Positions 43,717-54,375 of a DNA stretch of 64,000 bases are shown here, piece after piece. A model generated the notes under the pieces. The model made no database searches, was not told the DNA's origin, and saw only the letters and a program-made list of their open reading frames with translations. A program made the position numbers and the translations under genes. Position 1 is the stretch's first letter, and every line of letters begins with the position of its first letter. Source of the DNA: Candidatus Venteria ishoeyi (GTDB taxonomy: Bacteria > Pseudomonadota > Gammaproteobacteria > Beggiatoales > Beggiatoaceae); assembly GCF_030378065.1 (NCBI RefSeq), contig NZ_JAUCGJ010000011.1:36127-100126 (forward strand), read 5' to 3'.

Positions 43717-44907
43717 GTGTCTAAGGAAAAGTTTGAGCGTGGCAAGCCACACGTTAATGTCGGTACCATCGGTCACGTGGATCATGGTAAAACCACGTTA
43801 ACCGCAGCGATTACCAAATGCATGGCAGAGCGCCATGGTGGTGAATCCAAGGCTTATGACCAAATCGATAATGCGCCAGAAGAGCGCGAGCGCGGCATTA
43901 CTATTGCAACTGCGCACGTTGAATATGAATCTGATAACCGTCATTATGCACACGTTGACTGCCCCGGACACGCGGATTATGTGAAAAACATGATCACTGG
44001 CGCGGCGCAGATGGATGGCGCAATTCTGGTGGTTTCCGCAGCAGATGGCCCTATGCCGCAAACCCGTGAACATATCTTGCTGGCACGTCAGGTGGGTGTG
44101 CCTTATGTTGTTGTCTACATGAACAAAGCGGACATGGTGGATGACGAAGAATTGCTGGAACTGGTAGAAATGGAAGTGCGTGAACTGCTCGACAGTTACG
44201 AATTCCCAGGTGATGATACCCCGGTTGTTATCGGTTCTGCACTGAAAGCAATTGAAGGTGACCAGAGTGATATTGGCGTACCTTCCATTAATAAACTGGT
44301 TGAAGCATTAGACTCTTATATTCCAGAGCCAGAGCGTGATATTGATCAAGCCTTCCTGATGCCGATTGAAGATGTATTCTCTATCTCTGGTCGTGGCACG
44401 GTGGTTACGGGTCGTATTGAGCGTGGTGTGGTTAAAGTCGGCGAAGAAATTGAAATCGTTGGTATTAAAGAAACCACCAAAACCACCTGTACCGGTGTGG
44501 AAATGTTCCGTAAACTCCTGGATTCAGGCGTTGCTGGTGACAATGTAGGTGTGTTACTGCGTGGTACCAAGCGTGAAGATGTTGAGCGTGGTCAGGTATT
44601 GGCTAAGCCAGGTTCCATTACCCCGCATACCCATTTTGAAGCTGAAGTATATATTCTGAGTAAAGAAGAAGGTGGGCGTCATACCCCATTCTTTAACGGC
44701 TATCGTCCTCAGTTCTATTTCCGTACCACTGATGTAACCGGTGCAGTTGAACTGCCTGAAGGTGTGGAAATGGTTATGCCAGGTGATAACGTGAAAATGG
44801 ATGTTACCCTGATTGCGCCGATTGCAATGGAAGAAGGTCTGCGCTTTGCAATTCGTGAAGGCGGTCGTACCGTTGGAGCAGGGGTTGTTTCCAAAGTTAT
44901 TGAATAA
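43717..44907 (+). CDS. tuf: Elongation factor Tu
   Basis: A 396-residue EF-Tu delivering aminoacyl-tRNA to the ribosome. G1 [10 protein letters not shown]3 DCPGHADY and G4 NKADMVDD are present; the C-terminal domain ends [14 protein letters not shown]. Start GTG preceded by AAGGGG. Codon use is strongly biased, as expected for the most abundant protein. Only one tuf is in the window; a second copy elsewhere is common in this class. Confidence 0.99.
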   Translation: MSKEKFERGKPHVNVGTIGHVDHGKTTLTAAITKCMAERHGGESKAYDQIDNAPEERERGITIATAHVEYESDNRHYAHVDCPGHADYVKNMITGAAQMDGAILVVSAADGPMPQTREHILLARQVGVPYVVVYMNKADMVDDEELLELVEMEVRELLDSYEFPGDDTPVVIGSALKAIEGDQSDIGVPSINKLVEALDSYIPEPERDIDQAFLMPIEDVFSISGRGTVVTGRIERGVVKVGEEIEIVGIKETTKTTCTGVEMFRKLLDSGVAGDNVGVLLRGTKREDVERGQVLAKPGSITPHTHFEAEVYILSKEEGGRHTPFFNGYRPQFYFRTTDVTGAVELPEGVEMVMPGDNVKMDVTLIAPIAMEEGLRFAIREGGRTVGAGVVSKVIE

Positions 44908-44914
44908 GTAAAGA

Positions 44915-44950
44915 AGCATCATCAAACATTGTGTTGATGGTGCTTTTTTT
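44915..44950 (+). terminator. Intrinsic terminator after tuf
   Basis: AGCATCATCAA pairs with TTGATGGTGCT over 11 positions (one G-T pair), 8-base loop, then a T-run. It closes the str operon 7 bases after the tuf stop. Confidence 0.9.
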
Positions 44951-44974
44951 GTTTATTTTTATTATTAACTGGTG

Positions 44975-44980
44975 TATAAT
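44975..44980 (+). promoter_or_regulatory. -10 box of the S10 operon promoter
   Basis: A perfect TATAAT lies 26 bases before the rpsJ start. The -35 side is only T-rich (TTTATT, 17 bases upstream). The very short leader leaves no room for the L4-responsive leader known from enterobacteria, so that control is probably absent. Confidence 0.65.
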
Positions 44981-45006
44981 TGCCTGCTTTCTTTTTGGGT
45001 ATCCAT

Positions 45007-45318
45007 ATGGCAAATCAAAGAATTCGTATTCGTCTCAAAGCATTTGATCATCGTTTAATTGATCAGTCTGCAAAAGAGATTGTTGAAACTGCTCGTCGTA
45101 CCGGAGCGCAGTTGAAAGGGCCTATTCCCTTGCCGACAAAAAAAGAACGGTACACCGTATTGATTTCACCGCACGTTAATAAAGATGCGCGTGATCAGTA
45201 TGAGTTGCGTACCCATAAGCGTTTGTTGGATATTATTGATCCAACAGATAAAACAGTAGATGCGTTGATGAAGCTGGATCTCGCCGCAGGCGTAGATGTC
45301 CAGATTAAATTGAACTGA
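45007..45318 (+). CDS. rpsJ: 30S ribosomal protein S10
   Basis: A 103-residue S10, exactly the family length from the ATG at 45007 (start [11 protein letters not shown]). The open frame upstream to 44980 overlaps the promoter and is not coding. It contains the conserved [26 protein letters not shown]. Also the transcription-elongation factor NusE. First gene of the S10 operon. Confidence 0.99.
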   Translation: MANQRIRIRLKAFDHRLIDQSAKEIVETARRTGAQLKGPIPLPTKKERYTVLISPHVNKDARDQYELRTHKRLLDIIDPTDKTVDALMKLDLAAGVDVQIKLN

Positions 45319-45378
45319 TTTGCTTTTTAATCTTTGTTCATTGAATATGAGTAAAGGTTAATTGGAGAGTATTTCATA

Positions 45379-46020
45379 ATGAGTATCGGCATGGTTGGTC
45401 GAAAATGTGGCATGACCCGTATTTTTCAGGATGATGGGTCCTCTGTCCCGGTTACCGTAATAGAAATGGAACCGAATCGAATCACTCAAATTAAAACTGA
45501 AGAGAGTGAAGGTTATAGCGCAGTGCAAGTGACTTGTGGTACGCGCAAACCTATTCGTGTTAATAAAGCGACTGCTGGACACTTGGCGAAAGCTGAAGTT
45601 GAAGCAGGCCGTGGTTTTTGGGAGTTTCGCTTAAGCCAGAAAGAAGTGGAAGGTATGCAGACGGGTAGCGATATCAAAGTCGATATTTTTCAGGAAGTGG
45701 CTAAGGTGGATGTAGCGGGTACTTCTAAAGGGCGTGGTTTTGCAGGTGTTGTAAAGCGTCATAACTTTAAAATGCAAGATGCAACGCACGGTAACTCTTT
45801 ATCGCACAGAGCGCCGGGTTCTATTGGTCAAAACCAAAGCCCAGGTCGTGTCTTTAAGGGTAAGAAAATGGCTGGCCAGATGGGTAATGTGCGTTGCACA
45901 GTACAGAGTCTGGAAGTTGTTCGCGTTGATGTGGAGCGTAATTTACTGCTGGTCAAAGGGGGTGTCCCCGGTGCGCCTGGCAGTGATGTGTTTGTGAAAG
46001 CTGCAGTGAAAGCGAAGTAA
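45379..46020 (+). CDS. rplC: 50S ribosomal protein L3
   Basis: A 213-residue L3 that nucleates 50S assembly. It starts [17 protein letters not shown]; the central loop has [28 protein letters not shown], ending at the peptidyl-transferase-proximal glutamine, which is methylated by PrmB in relatives. The spacer after rpsJ is 60 bases. Confidence 0.99.
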   Translation: MSIGMVGRKCGMTRIFQDDGSSVPVTVIEMEPNRITQIKTEESEGYSAVQVTCGTRKPIRVNKATAGHLAKAEVEAGRGFWEFRLSQKEVEGMQTGSDIKVDIFQEVAKVDVAGTSKGRGFAGVVKRHNFKMQDATHGNSLSHRAPGSIGQNQSPGRVFKGKKMAGQMGNVRCTVQSLEVVRVDVERNLLLVKGGVPGAPGSDVFVKAAVKAK

Positions 46021-46033
46021 GGGGAGACTTATC

Positions 46034-46651
46034 ATGGAATTGGCTTTACAGGCATTAAATGGTGGTGAATCCTCCAGCGTCAATGTTTCTGAAGAAGTAT
46101 TTGGGGTTGAGTTCAAGCAAACGCTGGTGCATCAAGTTGTTACTGCTTATCAAGCAGCAGGACGTTCTGGTACCAAAGCACAAAAAAGTCGCTCACAGGT
46201 TAGAGGCAGTACAGCAAAACCTTGGCGGCAGAAAGGTACGGGTCGAGCGCGTGCAGGTTGTGTGCGCAGTCCTTTGTGGCGTAGTGGTGGTGTAACTTTC
46301 GCTGCGTCACCAAGAGATTATACTCAGAAGTTGAATAAAAAAATGTATCGAGGCGCATTGCGCTCCATTTTTTCTGAGTTAATTCGGCAAGAACGTTTGG
46401 TTGTGGTTGATGGTCTCTCAGTGAGTGAGCCAAAAACTAAAGCACTGCTTGCACAATTGAAAGCATTTGAAGGCAGCAGTTTATTGCTGGTTGTTGATGC
46501 TTTGGAAGAAAATATGATGTTGGCTGCCAGGAATCTGGTGAAGATAGCAGCGGTTGATGCGGTATCTGTTGATCCGGTCAATTTGTTGTGGGCAGATAAA
46601 GTGCTGGTCACTCCTGCTGCAATGAAACAGCTTGAGGAGAAACTGGGATGA
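46034..46651 (+). CDS. rplD: 50S ribosomal protein L4
   Basis: A 205-residue L4. The extended exit-tunnel loop carries [14 protein letters not shown], and the globular core has [12 protein letters not shown]. Preceded by GGGGAGA. In enterobacteria L4 also represses its own operon; the short leader here argues against that. Overlaps rplW by 4 bases. Confidence 0.99.
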   Translation: MELALQALNGGESSSVNVSEEVFGVEFKQTLVHQVVTAYQAAGRSGTKAQKSRSQVRGSTAKPWRQKGTGRARAGCVRSPLWRSGGVTFAASPRDYTQKLNKKMYRGALRSIFSELIRQERLVVVDGLSVSEPKTKALLAQLKAFEGSSLLLVVDALEENMMLAARNLVKIAAVDAVSVDPVNLLWADKVLVTPAAMKQLEEKLG

Positions 46652-46959
46652 GTGCGGTTCATGAAATAGATCAAGCGCGCCTGATGGAGATATTATTGTC
46701 TCCTCGTGTTTCTGAAAAAGCAATGCAGCAGGCTGATAAAGATCGCCAGTTTGTATTTAAAGTGGCTTCTGATGCGACAAAGCAAGAAGTTAAGCAGGCA
46801 GTTGAGTTATTGTTTGAAGTTAAAGTCAATAGCGTTCAGACTGTTGTGGTGAAAGGTAAACGTAAAACCTTTGGTCGGATTGCTGGTAAGCGCGTGAATT
46901 GGAAGAAAGCGTATGTTTGCTTGCAAGAAGGCTACGATATTGATTTTGGTACCGAATAA
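46648..46959 (+). CDS. rplW: 50S ribosomal protein L23
   Basis: A 103-residue L23 at the exit-tunnel mouth, docking site of trigger factor and SRP. Conserved segments LSPRVSEKA and [18 protein letters not shown] are present. The N-terminus is a few residues longer than in E. coli. Its ATGA overlaps the rplD stop. Confidence 0.98.
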   Translation: MSAVHEIDQARLMEILLSPRVSEKAMQQADKDRQFVFKVASDATKQEVKQAVELLFEVKVNSVQTVVVKGKRKTFGRIAGKRVNWKKAYVCLQEGYDIDFGTE

Positions 46960-47000
46960 GGTTGTTTGCATTCATGCAAAATAGCTGGAGATAGTGAAAG

Positions 47001-47822
47001 ATGGCTGTTATTAAAACAAAACCAACTTCTGCCGGACGCCGCTTTGTCGTTAAGGTAGTGACCCCGGAGTTGCATAAAGGGAAACCTCATGCAGCTTTGT
47101 TGGAAACCAAGAAAAAAAATGGTGGGCGTAATAGTTATGGTCGCATCACGGTGCGTCACCAAGGTGGTGGCCATAAGCAGCATTACCGTAAAGTTGACTT
47201 TAAGCGTAATAAAGATGATGTGCCAGCAAAGGTAGAGCGTCTGGAATATGATCCTAATCGTAGCGCGCACTTGGCCCTGTTGTTATATGCAGATGGTGAG
47301 CGCACTTATATTATTGCGCCACGCGGCATTAAAGCAGGTGACCCAATAGTTTCAGGAGAGCATTCTCCCATTAAACCGGGTAATTGCCTGCCGTTGCGGA
47401 ATATTCCTGTGGGTAGTACTGTGCATTGTATTGAGTTAAAGCCTGGTAAGGGTGCGCAGATGGCGCGCAGTGCAGGTGCTTCAGTACAGTTAGTTGCGCG
47501 TGAAGGACGTCATGCAACCTTGCGTTTACGTTCTGGTGAAATGCGTAAAGTGCTTTCTGATTGCCGCGCCGTGATTGGTGAAGTCAGTAATCATGAACAT
47601 AATCTGCGTTCTTTAGGTAAGGCTGGTGCGTCACGTTGGCGTGGTGTGCGTCCTACCGTGCGTGGTGTGGTGATGAACCCAGTTGACCATCCACATGGTG
47701 GTGGTGAAGGCCGTACTTCTGGTGGTCGTCATCCAGTAACGCCTTGGGGTTTCCCAACTAAAGGCGCGAAAACGCGTAAGAATAAACGTACGGATAAAAT
47801 GATTGTACGTCGTCGTAAATAA
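47001..47822 (+). CDS. rplB: 50S ribosomal protein L2
   Basis: A 273-residue L2, needed for subunit association and peptidyl transfer. The C-terminal extension [15 protein letters not shown] includes the conserved histidine. It starts [13 protein letters not shown]. Followed by an unusual 150-base gap before rpsS that holds a hairpin repeat. Confidence 0.99.
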   Translation: MAVIKTKPTSAGRRFVVKVVTPELHKGKPHAALLETKKKNGGRNSYGRITVRHQGGGHKQHYRKVDFKRNKDDVPAKVERLEYDPNRSAHLALLLYADGERTYIIAPRGIKAGDPIVSGEHSPIKPGNCLPLRNIPVGSTVHCIELKPGKGAQMARSAGASVQLVAREGRHATLRLRSGEMRKVLSDCRAVIGEVSNHEHNLRSLGKAGASRWRGVRPTVRGVVMNPVDHPHGGGEGRTSGGRHPVTPWGFPTKGAKTRKNKRTDKMIVRRRK

Positions 47823-47835
47823 TCGGCACAAAGAT

Positions 47836-47925
47836 AACTTGGGTTCAATAGCGTAAGACGGAAGCAGTTTTTAGCGCCGTGAGTGCTAAATGGGGTTTGC
47901 GTTGAACTCAAGTAAGTATAAGGTA
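47836..47925. repeat. Hairpin repeat between rplB and rpsS
   Basis: The two ends are inverted versions of each other (CTTGGGTTCAATAGCGTAAGACG and GCGTTGAACTCAAG), with TTTAGCGCCGTGAGTGCTAAA as an inner stem. This is a member of the GAGTTCGAT-type family lodged inside the S10 operon, where spacers are normally short. It may act as an RNA hairpin in the transcript. Confidence 0.65.
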
Positions 47926-47972
47926 GACGACAGAAGTGCGTCTGTCCTCTCTATCTGGAAAAAAGGTGAATT

Positions 47973-48248
47973 ATGCCACGTTCAATTAAAAAAGGTCCTT
48001 TTGTTGATCTGCATTTGTTGAAAAAAGTAGACACAGCAAGAGAAACAAATAATAAGCGCCCGATTAAAACCTGGTCGCGTCGTTCTATGGTGCTGCCTGA
48101 TATGGTTGGCTTGACCATTGCTGTACATAATGGTCGCCAGCATGTCCCTGTTTTTATTACAGAAAACATGGTTGGCCACAAGTTGGGTGAGTTTGCATTA
48201 ACACGAACTTATCGTGGTCATGCGGCAGACAGAAAAGCTAAGCGCTAA
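47973..48248 (+). CDS. rpsS: 30S ribosomal protein S19
   Basis: A 91-residue S19 of the 30S head, contacting S13 and the A-site finger of 23S rRNA. Starts [17 protein letters not shown]; the RNA-binding part includes [15 protein letters not shown] and [16 protein letters not shown]. Preceded by AAAAAGGTG. Starts 150 bases after rplB. Confidence 0.99.
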   Translation: MPRSIKKGPFVDLHLLKKVDTARETNNKRPIKTWSRRSMVLPDMVGLTIAVHNGRQHVPVFITENMVGHKLGEFALTRTYRGHAADRKAKR

Positions 48249-48259
48249 GGGGAATATTT

Positions 48260-48592
48260 GTGGAAGTATCAGCAAAGTATCGCTATGCTCGCATTTCGGC
48301 GCAAAAGTGCCGTTTGGTCGCAGATCAGGTGCGTGGTTTGGCTGTTGAAGAAGCTTTAAACTTATTAGTTTTTAGTAATAAAAAAGCAGCGCCGATGGTT
48401 AAAAAAGTATTAGATTCTGCCATTGCGAATGCTGAAAATAATGAAGGGGCAGATATCGACGAGTTACGGGTTTCTCGTATTTGTGTCGATGAAGGGCCTA
48501 CATTTAAACGCATGAGAGCACGGGCGAAAGGTCGTGGTAATCGTATCTTGAAACGTGGTAGTCACATTACAGTGACTGTTGCAGATCGCTGA
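48260..48592 (+). CDS. rplV: 50S ribosomal protein L22
   Basis: A 110-residue L22 lining the exit tunnel. Conserved [15 protein letters not shown], the helical core with [14 protein letters not shown], and the tunnel hairpin [17 protein letters not shown]. Starts with GTG, preceded by AAGGGGAA. The macrolide-contact loop looks normal. Confidence 0.98.
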   Translation: MEVSAKYRYARISAQKCRLVADQVRGLAVEEALNLLVFSNKKAAPMVKKVLDSAIANAENNEGADIDELRVSRICVDEGPTFKRMRARAKGRGNRILKRGSHITVTVADR

Positions 48593-48617
48593 TTGGGACA
48601 TTCAAAGAGAGTATCTT

Positions 48618-49280
48618 ATGGGACAAAAAGTACACCCCACTGGTATACGTCTGGGTATTATTCGGGACTGGTCTTCCAAATGGTATGCCAATAACAATAA
48701 TTATGCAGACTATCTGAATACCGATTTGAAAGTCCGCGAATATATTAAGAAAAAATTGGCGCAGGCATCTGTTAGTGAAGTAAGAATTGAAAGACCTGCG
48801 CGTAATGCCAGAATTATTGTGCATACAGCGCGTCCAGGTATTGTAATTGGTAAGAAAGGCGAAGATATCGACAAGTTGCGTAAGGAAGTTTCCGAAATGA
48901 TGGGAATTCCTGTGCATATTAATGTTGAAGAAATTCGTAAGCCTGAGTTAGATGCTTATCTGGTTGCAGAAAGTGTTGCACAACAATTAGAACGCCGTAT
49001 TATGTTCAGACGTGCGATGAAACGTGCAGTAGGTAATGCAATGCGTTTAGGCGCACAAGGTGTGCGTATTAATGTTGCCGGACGTTTGAACGGTGCTGAA
49101 ATTGCACGTACTGAATGGTATCGTGAAGGACGCGTGCCTTTACATACCTTGCGTGCTGATATCGATTACGGTTTTGCTGAAGCCAATACCACTTATGGGG
49201 TTATTGGTGTTAAGGTCTGGATATTCAAAGGTGAAATTATTGGTCACCCTGAGTTGGAAACAAAGCCGGAGAAAGGATAA
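48618..49280 (+). CDS. rpsC: 30S ribosomal protein S3
   Basis: A 220-residue S3 at the mRNA entry. I chose the ATG at 48618 ([13 protein letters not shown]), which all S3 proteins share; a longer frame to 48579 overlaps rplV. The KH domain has [13 protein letters not shown] with the GxxG loop, followed by the C-terminal helicase-related basic residues. Ends KPEKG. Confidence 0.99.
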   Translation: MGQKVHPTGIRLGIIRDWSSKWYANNNNYADYLNTDLKVREYIKKKLAQASVSEVRIERPARNARIIVHTARPGIVIGKKGEDIDKLRKEVSEMMGIPVHINVEEIRKPELDAYLVAESVAQQLERRIMFRRAMKRAVGNAMRLGAQGVRINVAGRLNGAEIARTEWYREGRVPLHTLRADIDYGFAEANTTYGVIGVKVWIFKGEIIGHPELETKPEKG

Positions 49281-49286
49281 CAGCCG

Positions 49287-49700
49287 ATGTTGCAACCAAA
49301 TCGCACTAAATTTAGAAAACAACATAAAGGCCGTAACCGCGGACTGGCTTTGCGTGGTAATAAAGTCAGTTTTGGTGAGTTTGGTCTGAAATCAACCGGG
49401 CGTGGTCGTATTACTTCTCGTCAAATTGAAGCAGCACGACGTGCAATCAGTCGTCATGTAAAGCGTGGCGGTAAAATATGGATTCGCATTTTTCCTGATA
49501 AGCCGATTAGTAAGAAACCGCTTGAGGTTCGTATGGGTAAAGGGAAAGGTAATGTTGAATATTGGGTTGCCCAGATTCAGCCTGGCCGTATGCTTTATGA
49601 AATTGAAGGGGTTTCTGAAGAAATTGCGCGTGAAGCATTTACTTTGGCGGCAGCAAAACTGCCGGTACAAACCACTTTTGTCACTCGAACGGTGATGTAA
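49287..49700 (+). CDS. rplP: 50S ribosomal protein L16
   Basis: A 137-residue L16 at the A-site tRNA elbow. Starts [17 protein letters not shown] and contains the conserved [13 protein letters not shown] stretch [16 protein letters not shown] and the arginine-rich RIFPDKPIS loop. The rpmC start follows its stop without any gap. Confidence 0.99.
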   Translation: MLQPNRTKFRKQHKGRNRGLALRGNKVSFGEFGLKSTGRGRITSRQIEAARRAISRHVKRGGKIWIRIFPDKPISKKPLEVRMGKGKGNVEYWVAQIQPGRMLYEIEGVSEEIAREAFTLAAAKLPVQTTFVTRTVM

Positions 49701-49895
49701 ATGAAAGCCATTGAGTTAAGAGAACAAAATACAGAAGAACTGAAACAAGCGTTATTAACCTTGTTGCGTGAGCAGTTTACTTTACGTATGCAGCGGGGGG
49801 CGGAGCAGTTGAATCGTCATCATCAGTTGCGGGTGGTTAGACGTAATATTGCGCGGGTTAAAACTGTTTTAAATGAAAAAGGTAAGCAGGCATGA
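49701..49895 (+). CDS. rpmC: 50S ribosomal protein L29
   Basis: A 64-residue two-helix protein beside L23 at the tunnel exit. Begins [14 protein letters not shown] and has the conserved [12 protein letters not shown] and [14 protein letters not shown]. Immediately abuts rplP and overlaps rpsQ by 4 bases (ATGA). Confidence 0.98.
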   Translation: MKAIELREQNTEELKQALLTLLREQFTLRMQRGAEQLNRHHQLRVVRRNIARVKTVLNEKGKQA

Positions 49896-50149
49896 CTGAG
49901 GAAGTAACGGTACGCACTCTGATGGGGCGCGTGGTCAGTAATAAAATGGATAAGACCGTCACTGTCCTGGTTGAGCGCAAAGTAAAGCATCCTTTGTATG
50001 GGAAGTACATTAAGCGTTCAACTAAGTTGCATGTGCATGATGCTGATAATGTCTGCCAGGAAGGTGATTTAGTTGAAATTGAGCAATGTCGTCCAATTTC
50101 AAAATCCAAGTCCTGGCGTTTATGCAAAGTTTTAGAACAGGTGAGCTGA
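49892..50149 (+). CDS. rpsQ: 30S ribosomal protein S17
   Basis: An 85-residue OB-fold protein and primary 16S binder. Contains [22 protein letters not shown], the loop with [13 protein letters not shown], and [12 protein letters not shown]. Last gene of the S10 operon; a 44-base gap separates it from rplN. Confidence 0.98.
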   Translation: MTEEVTVRTLMGRVVSNKMDKTVTVLVERKVKHPLYGKYIKRSTKLHVHDADNVCQEGDLVEIEQCRPISKSKSWRLCKVLEQVS

Positions 50150-50193
50150 ACTATTATGTTCAGAAATCAGCTTTTTAATTTTGGAGTTTCATC

Positions 50194-50562
50194 ATGATAC
50201 AGATGCAATCCACGCTGGAAGCAGCAGATAATAGTGGGGCTCGCCGCCTGATGTGCATTAAGGTTCTCGGTGGTTCTCATCGCCGTTATGCACATATTGG
50301 TGATGTTATTAAAGTCACTGTCAAAGAAGCGATTCCGCGAGGAAAAGTGAAAAAAGGTGACGTATATAATGCGGTAGTGGTTAGAACCCGTAAAGGTGTT
50401 CGGCGCTCAGATGGTTCTTTGATTCGTTTTGATGGCAATGCTGCGGTATTGTTAAACAATCAACTTCAACCTATTGGTACCCGTATTTTTGGGCCGGTTA
50501 CTCGTGAATTGCGCAGTGAGCGCTTTATGAAAATTATTTCACTGGCACCGGAAGTCCTTTAA
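50194..50562 (+). CDS. rplN: 50S ribosomal protein L14
   Basis: A 122-residue L14 at the subunit interface, binding site of RsfS. Starts [18 protein letters not shown]; includes [18 protein letters not shown] and the ending [12 protein letters not shown]. First gene of the spc operon, preceded by TTGGAG; no separate promoter is evident. Confidence 0.99.
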   Translation: MIQMQSTLEAADNSGARRLMCIKVLGGSHRRYAHIGDVIKVTVKEAIPRGKVKKGDVYNAVVVRTRKGVRRSDGSLIRFDGNAAVLLNNQLQPIGTRIFGPVTRELRSERFMKIISLAPEVL

Positions 50563-50587
50563 TTCGCTTTTTTTAGAGTTTACGATA

Positions 50588-50905
50588 ATGCGCAGGATTA
50601 AACAGGGCGATGATGTAATTGTTATTGCCGGCAAAGATAAAGGAAAGCAAGGCAAGGTTACTAAGATAGTTGATAGTGATCGTGTGATTGTTGAAGGCAT
50701 TAATCTCGCAAAACGCCACACCAAGTCAAATCCGGCTACTGGTTCAGCTGGCGGGATTGTTGAAAAAGAAATGCCATTGAATATCTCCAATGTGGGTTTA
50801 TATAATCCAGCGACCAATAAAGCTGATCGCGTCGGTTTTAAGACCCTGGAAGATGGTAAAAAAGTACGTTATTTTAAATCAAATAACGAAGTGGTGGATA
50901 TTTGA
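50588..50905 (+). CDS. rplX: 50S ribosomal protein L24
   Basis: A 105-residue assembly-initiating protein of the 50S. The KOW motif ([21 protein letters not shown]) opens the protein. One base separates it from rplE. Confidence 0.98.
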   Translation: MRRIKQGDDVIVIAGKDKGKQGKVTKIVDSDRVIVEGINLAKRHTKSNPATGSAGGIVEKEMPLNISNVGLYNPATNKADRVGFKTLEDGKKVRYFKSNNEVVDI

Positions 50906-50906
50906 T

Positions 50907-51446
50907 ATGGCAAGGTTACAAGATTTTTATAAAGAAACCGTTGTTCCTAAATTAATGGAAGAGTTTCAATACTCAACTGTCATGCAAGTGCCTAAGATTG
51001 AAAAAATCACTTTAAATATGGGCATTGGTGAAGCGATTGGGGACAAAAAGGTCGTTGAAAAAGCATTGGGTGATATGACTGCGATTGCCGGTCAAAAACC
51101 AGTGGTTTGTAAAGCGCGTAAATCTGTTGCAGGTTTCAAGGTGCGTGAAGATTGGCCGATTGGCTGTAAGGTGACTTTGCGCAGTGAGCGTATGTACGAG
51201 TTTCTTGACCGCTTAATCAGTATTGCGATTCCTCGTATTCGAGATTTTCGTGGTTTCAGCGGTAAGGCATTTGATGGACGCGGTAATTACAGCTTAGGTA
51301 TTAAGGAACAAATTATTTTTCCTGAAATCGATTATGATAAAATCGATGCCTTGCGCGGTATGGATATTACCATTACGACCTCTGCGCGTACTGATGATGA
51401 AGGTCGATCCTTATTGACTGCCTTCAGTTTTCCTCTGAAAAAATAA
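50907..51446 (+). CDS. rplE: 50S ribosomal protein L5
   Basis: A 179-residue 5S rRNA-binding protein. I chose the ATG at 50907 ([10 protein letters not shown]), matching the family; the longer open frame lies inside rplX. Contains [11 protein letters not shown], the P-site-loop region and [20 protein letters not shown]. Confidence 0.99.
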   Translation: MARLQDFYKETVVPKLMEEFQYSTVMQVPKIEKITLNMGIGEAIGDKKVVEKALGDMTAIAGQKPVVCKARKSVAGFKVREDWPIGCKVTLRSERMYEFLDRLISIAIPRIRDFRGFSGKAFDGRGNYSLGIKEQIIFPEIDYDKIDALRGMDITITTSARTDDEGRSLLTAFSFPLKK

Positions 51447-51459
51447 ATAGAGAACTATT

Positions 51460-51765
51460 ATGGCAAAGAAATCAATGGTTAATCGTGAGCTGAAACGAGC
51501 AAAAACGGTTGAAAAATATGCCAAAAAACGGATGGCTTTAAAGAAAGCTATCGTTGATATGACTTTGAGTGAAGAAGAGCGTGAGCAAGCGCGCATCGCT
51601 TTCCAGAAAATGCCGCGTGATGCCAGTCCTGTACGTGGACGCAATCGTTGCCGGATTACCGGACGTCCACATGGTTTCTACCGGAAATTTGGCTTAGGAC
51701 GTAATAAATTGCGTGAATATGCAATGCAGGGTATGATTCCCGGTGTTGTAAAAGCCAGCTGGTAA
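51460..51765 (+). CDS. rpsN: 30S ribosomal protein S14
   Basis: A 101-residue S14 of the long, zinc-free (C-minus) type: only one cysteine remains in [13 protein letters not shown]. Binds 16S rRNA in the head with S3 and S10. Preceded by a purine-rich GAGAACTATT. An unusual 170-base gap follows before rpsH. Confidence 0.98.
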   Translation: MAKKSMVNRELKRAKTVEKYAKKRMALKKAIVDMTLSEEEREQARIAFQKMPRDASPVRGRNRCRITGRPHGFYRKFGLGRNKLREYAMQGMIPGVVKASW

Positions 51766-51835
51766 CCCGCTTCTTTCATCTATGGTATTGATGAAAAAGG
51801 CTTATAGCTCAGACTAAGTTATTAGTATTTTGCTA
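51766..51835. repeat. Degenerate hairpin repeat between rpsN and rpsH
   Basis: GCTTCTTTCATC pairs with GATGAAAAAGGC, followed by TTATAGCTCAGACTAAGT, a decayed version of the inverted family end. It is inserted in the spc operon, where this spacer is normally about 30 bases. The remaining 100 bases up to rpsH are AT-rich and hold no gene. Confidence 0.5.
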
Positions 51836-51935
51836 TTCATGGCATTATCAAATCCGCCCTGAATAGTTTTAATAAAATGGATTTGAACAGATACTGGAAG
51901 TGTTTTCACTTCTAAGTCTAAGGAATATATATACT

Positions 51936-52328
51936 ATGAGTATGACCGATCCGATTTCGGATATGCTGACTCGCATCCGTAATGGGCAGGCTGCAAACAA
52001 AGTCTCTGTGACGATGCCTGCCTCTAAGAGCAAAAAAGCAATTGCTGTCGTCTTAAAAGACGAAGGTTATATCAGTGACTATTCTGTTACTGACGACGCT
52101 AAATCACATCTCAATATTGAATTAAAATATTATCAAGGTGTGCCTGTCATTGAATCGATTCAGCGTGTAAGCCGTCCTGGTTTGCGTATTTATAAACCTA
52201 AAGATGAGTTACCCCGCGTTATGGGTGGTTTGGGTGTTGCGGTTATTTCTACATCAAAAGGTTTGATGAGTGATCGTGCAGCGCGTCAGGCCGGACATGG
52301 TGGTGAAGTACTCTGTTACGTATTTTGA
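51936..52328 (+). CDS. rpsH: 30S ribosomal protein S8
   Basis: A 130-residue S8, a primary binder of the central 16S domain. I chose the ATG at 51936 ([11 protein letters not shown]) after AAGGAATAT; a start at 51942 is equally possible. Ends [26 protein letters not shown]. In E. coli S8 represses the spc operon at a site near L5; no such site was identified here. Confidence 0.98.
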   Translation: MSMTDPISDMLTRIRNGQAANKVSVTMPASKSKKAIAVVLKDEGYISDYSVTDDAKSHLNIELKYYQGVPVIESIQRVSRPGLRIYKPKDELPRVMGGLGVAVISTSKGLMSDRAARQAGHGGEVLCYVF

Positions 52329-52337
52329 GGCTGAATC

Positions 52338-52871
52338 ATGTCAAGAATCGCAAATAATCCAGTGACAATACCTGCGGGTGTTGAAGTTCAGTTAAATAAT
52401 CAACAGCTTGATGTTAAAAGCTCAAAAGGGCAGTTAAGTCATCAAGTGCCTGATTGTATTGATGTTACTATTGATGGTAGCCTAATTCGTTTTGCAGCAC
52501 ACGAAGGTGTGGCAAATGCAAAAGCCTTGTCAGGTACCACGCGTGCTTTAGTCAATAACATGGTTGTTGGTGTCAGTCAGGCGTTTGAGAAAAAGTTAAC
52601 CTTGATTGGTGTCGGTTATCGCGCCCAGGTTCAGGGTAAGATATTGAACTTAACCTTAGGATTTTCTCATCCTGTTAATTTTAATATTCCTGAGGGTATT
52701 CAGATTGAAACCCCCAGCCAGACTGAAATTATTGTCAAAGGTATCAGTAAGCAGGTTGTTGGTCAGGTTGCTGCAAATATCAGAGCTTATCGTCCACCCG
52801 AGCCTTATAAGGGTAAAGGGGTGCGTTATGCGGATGAATATGTGGCGCGTAAAGAAGCTAAAAAGAAATAA
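52338..52871 (+). CDS. rplF: 50S ribosomal protein L6
   Basis: A 177-residue L6 near the GTPase centre, made of two similar domains. Contains SRIANNPVTIPAGVEV and the C-terminal signature VGQVAANIRAYRPPEPYKGKG. Typical length. Confidence 0.99.
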   Translation: MSRIANNPVTIPAGVEVQLNNQQLDVKSSKGQLSHQVPDCIDVTIDGSLIRFAAHEGVANAKALSGTTRALVNNMVVGVSQAFEKKLTLIGVGYRAQVQGKILNLTLGFSHPVNFNIPEGIQIETPSQTEIIVKGISKQVVGQVAANIRAYRPPEPYKGKGVRYADEYVARKEAKKK

Positions 52872-52884
52872 CGGATAAATCGGT

Positions 52885-53235
52885 ATGGATAAGAAAGCAG
52901 CCAGATTACGCCGGATGCGTCGTACTCGTGAACGAATTAAAGTATTGGGTATGCACCGCTTATGCGTGCATAAAACACCCAGTCATATTTATGCGCAAAT
53001 TATCAGCCCTGAAGGCAATGTATTAGCCAGTGCTTCTACTTTGGATAAGGCCTGTCGCACAGAAGTGAAACACGGTGGAAATATTGAAGCGGCTAAGTTA
53101 ATTGGTAAAACAATTGCTGAGCGCGCAAAATCTGCTGATATCAATGTGATTGCATTTGATCGTTCAGGTTTTAAATATCATGGGCGGGTTAAAGCATTAG
53201 CCGATGCAGCGCGTGAAAATGGTCTTCAATTCTAG
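52885..53235 (+). CDS. rplR: 50S ribosomal protein L18
   Basis: A 116-residue 5S rRNA-binding protein. The basic N-terminus ([18 protein letters not shown]) and ending [21 protein letters not shown] are standard. Nine-base spacing to rpsE. Confidence 0.98.
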   Translation: MDKKAARLRRMRRTRERIKVLGMHRLCVHKTPSHIYAQIISPEGNVLASASTLDKACRTEVKHGGNIEAAKLIGKTIAERAKSADINVIAFDRSGFKYHGRVKALADAARENGLQF

Positions 53236-53243
53236 GTGTTAAT

Positions 53244-53759
53244 ATGGCAAATACAAAACAAGATGCTCAAACCAAAAATGGTGACGATTTACTGGAGAAA
53301 CTGGTAACCGTAAATCGTGTTGCAAAAGTGGTTAAAGGTGGGCGTATTTTTAGCTTTAGCGCATTGACCGTAGTTGGAGATGGTAAAGGTAAAGTCGGTT
53401 TTGGTTACGGTAAAGCGCGTGAAGTGCCTGTTGCAATTCAAAAAGCAATGGAAGCAGCGCGTAAAAATATGAAATCCGTAAACTTAAAAGAAAGCACTTT
53501 ACAATATCCGATCACTTCGCGTCATGGTGCGGCAAAAGTGTTTATGCAACCCGCTTCTGATGGTACTGGTATCATTGCCGGGGGCGCGATGCGCGCTGTT
53601 TTTGAAGTGGTTGGCGTACATAACGTGTTAGCGAAGTCAATTGGTTCCACTAATCCAATTAATGTTGTAAGAGCAACTTTAAATGGCTTATGGGATATGT
53701 CTTCTCCCGAAGAAATTGCCGCCAAACGTGGTAAAACTGTAGAAGAAATTCAGGGGTAA
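53244..53759 (+). CDS. rpsE: 30S ribosomal protein S5
   Basis: A 171-residue S5 that guards decoding accuracy at the mRNA channel. The N-terminal dsRNA-like domain carries [21 protein letters not shown] and [15 protein letters not shown]; the second domain has [16 protein letters not shown]. No resistance-type loop change is obvious. Confidence 0.99.
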   Translation: MANTKQDAQTKNGDDLLEKLVTVNRVAKVVKGGRIFSFSALTVVGDGKGKVGFGYGKAREVPVAIQKAMEAARKNMKSVNLKESTLQYPITSRHGAAKVFMQPASDGTGIIAGGAMRAVFEVVGVHNVLAKSIGSTNPINVVRATLNGLWDMSSPEEIAAKRGKTVEEIQG

Positions 53760-53762
53760 GCG

Positions 53763-53939
53763 ATGAGTACAATTAAGGTAACGCTGGTGCGCAGTGTTCA
53801 TGGTCGTCTGCCTAAACATAAAGCTTGTGTAAGTGGTTTGGGTTTGCGTCGTATGCATCATACTGTTGAGCTGGAAGATACACCAGCGGTACGCGGTATG
53901 ATTAATAAAGTATCCTATCTACTGAAAGTGGAAGAATAA
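53763..53939 (+). CDS. rpmD: 50S ribosomal protein L30
   Basis: A 58-residue protein translated from the ATG at 53763: [18 protein letters not shown], then [17 protein letters not shown] and [15 protein letters not shown]. The ferredoxin-like fold and the length match bacterial L30. Three bases after rpsE, one base before rplO. Confidence 0.98.
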   Translation: MSTIKVTLVRSVHGRLPKHKACVSGLGLRRMHHTVELEDTPAVRGMINKVSYLLKVEE

Positions 53940-53940
53940 G

Positions 53941-54375
53941 ATGCGATTAAATACTTTAAAACCTGCAGAAGGTACAAAAAAATCTGCAAAGCGTGTCGGT
54001 CGTGGCATTGGCTGTGGTTGGGGTAAAACCTGTGGGCGCGGTCATAAAGGTCAGAAATCACGTTCCGGCGGTTTTCACAAAGTTGGTTTTGAAGGCGGTC
54101 AGATGCCTTTGCAGCGCCGCTTACCTAAAGTCGGTTTCTCTGCAAGAAAAAGCCGTTTATCCACAGAAGTGCGTTTGCATGAGTTAGAACTGGTTGATGG
54201 TGACGTGGTCAATCTGGATGCTTTGAAAAAAGCAGGCCTGATTGCAGACCGCATCGTGAATGCCAAGGTGATTGCTTCTGGACAAATCAGTAAAGCAGTG
54301 ACTGTACAAGGCTTAAAGCTTACAGCAGGAGCCAAGGCTGCGATTGAAGCAGCTGGCGGCAGTATTGAAGACTAA
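53941..54375 (+). CDS. rplO: 50S ribosomal protein L15
   Basis: A 144-residue L15. The glycine- and arginine-rich N-terminus ([22 protein letters not shown]) penetrates the 50S core; [15 protein letters not shown] follows. Two unusual cysteines in the first segment. Its stop overlaps the secY start (TAATG). Confidence 0.98.
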   Translation: MRLNTLKPAEGTKKSAKRVGRGIGCGWGKTCGRGHKGQKSRSGGFHKVGFEGGQMPLQRRLPKVGFSARKSRLSTEVRLHELELVDGDVVNLDALKKAGLIADRIVNAKVIASGQISKAVTVQGLKLTAGAKAAIEAAGGSIED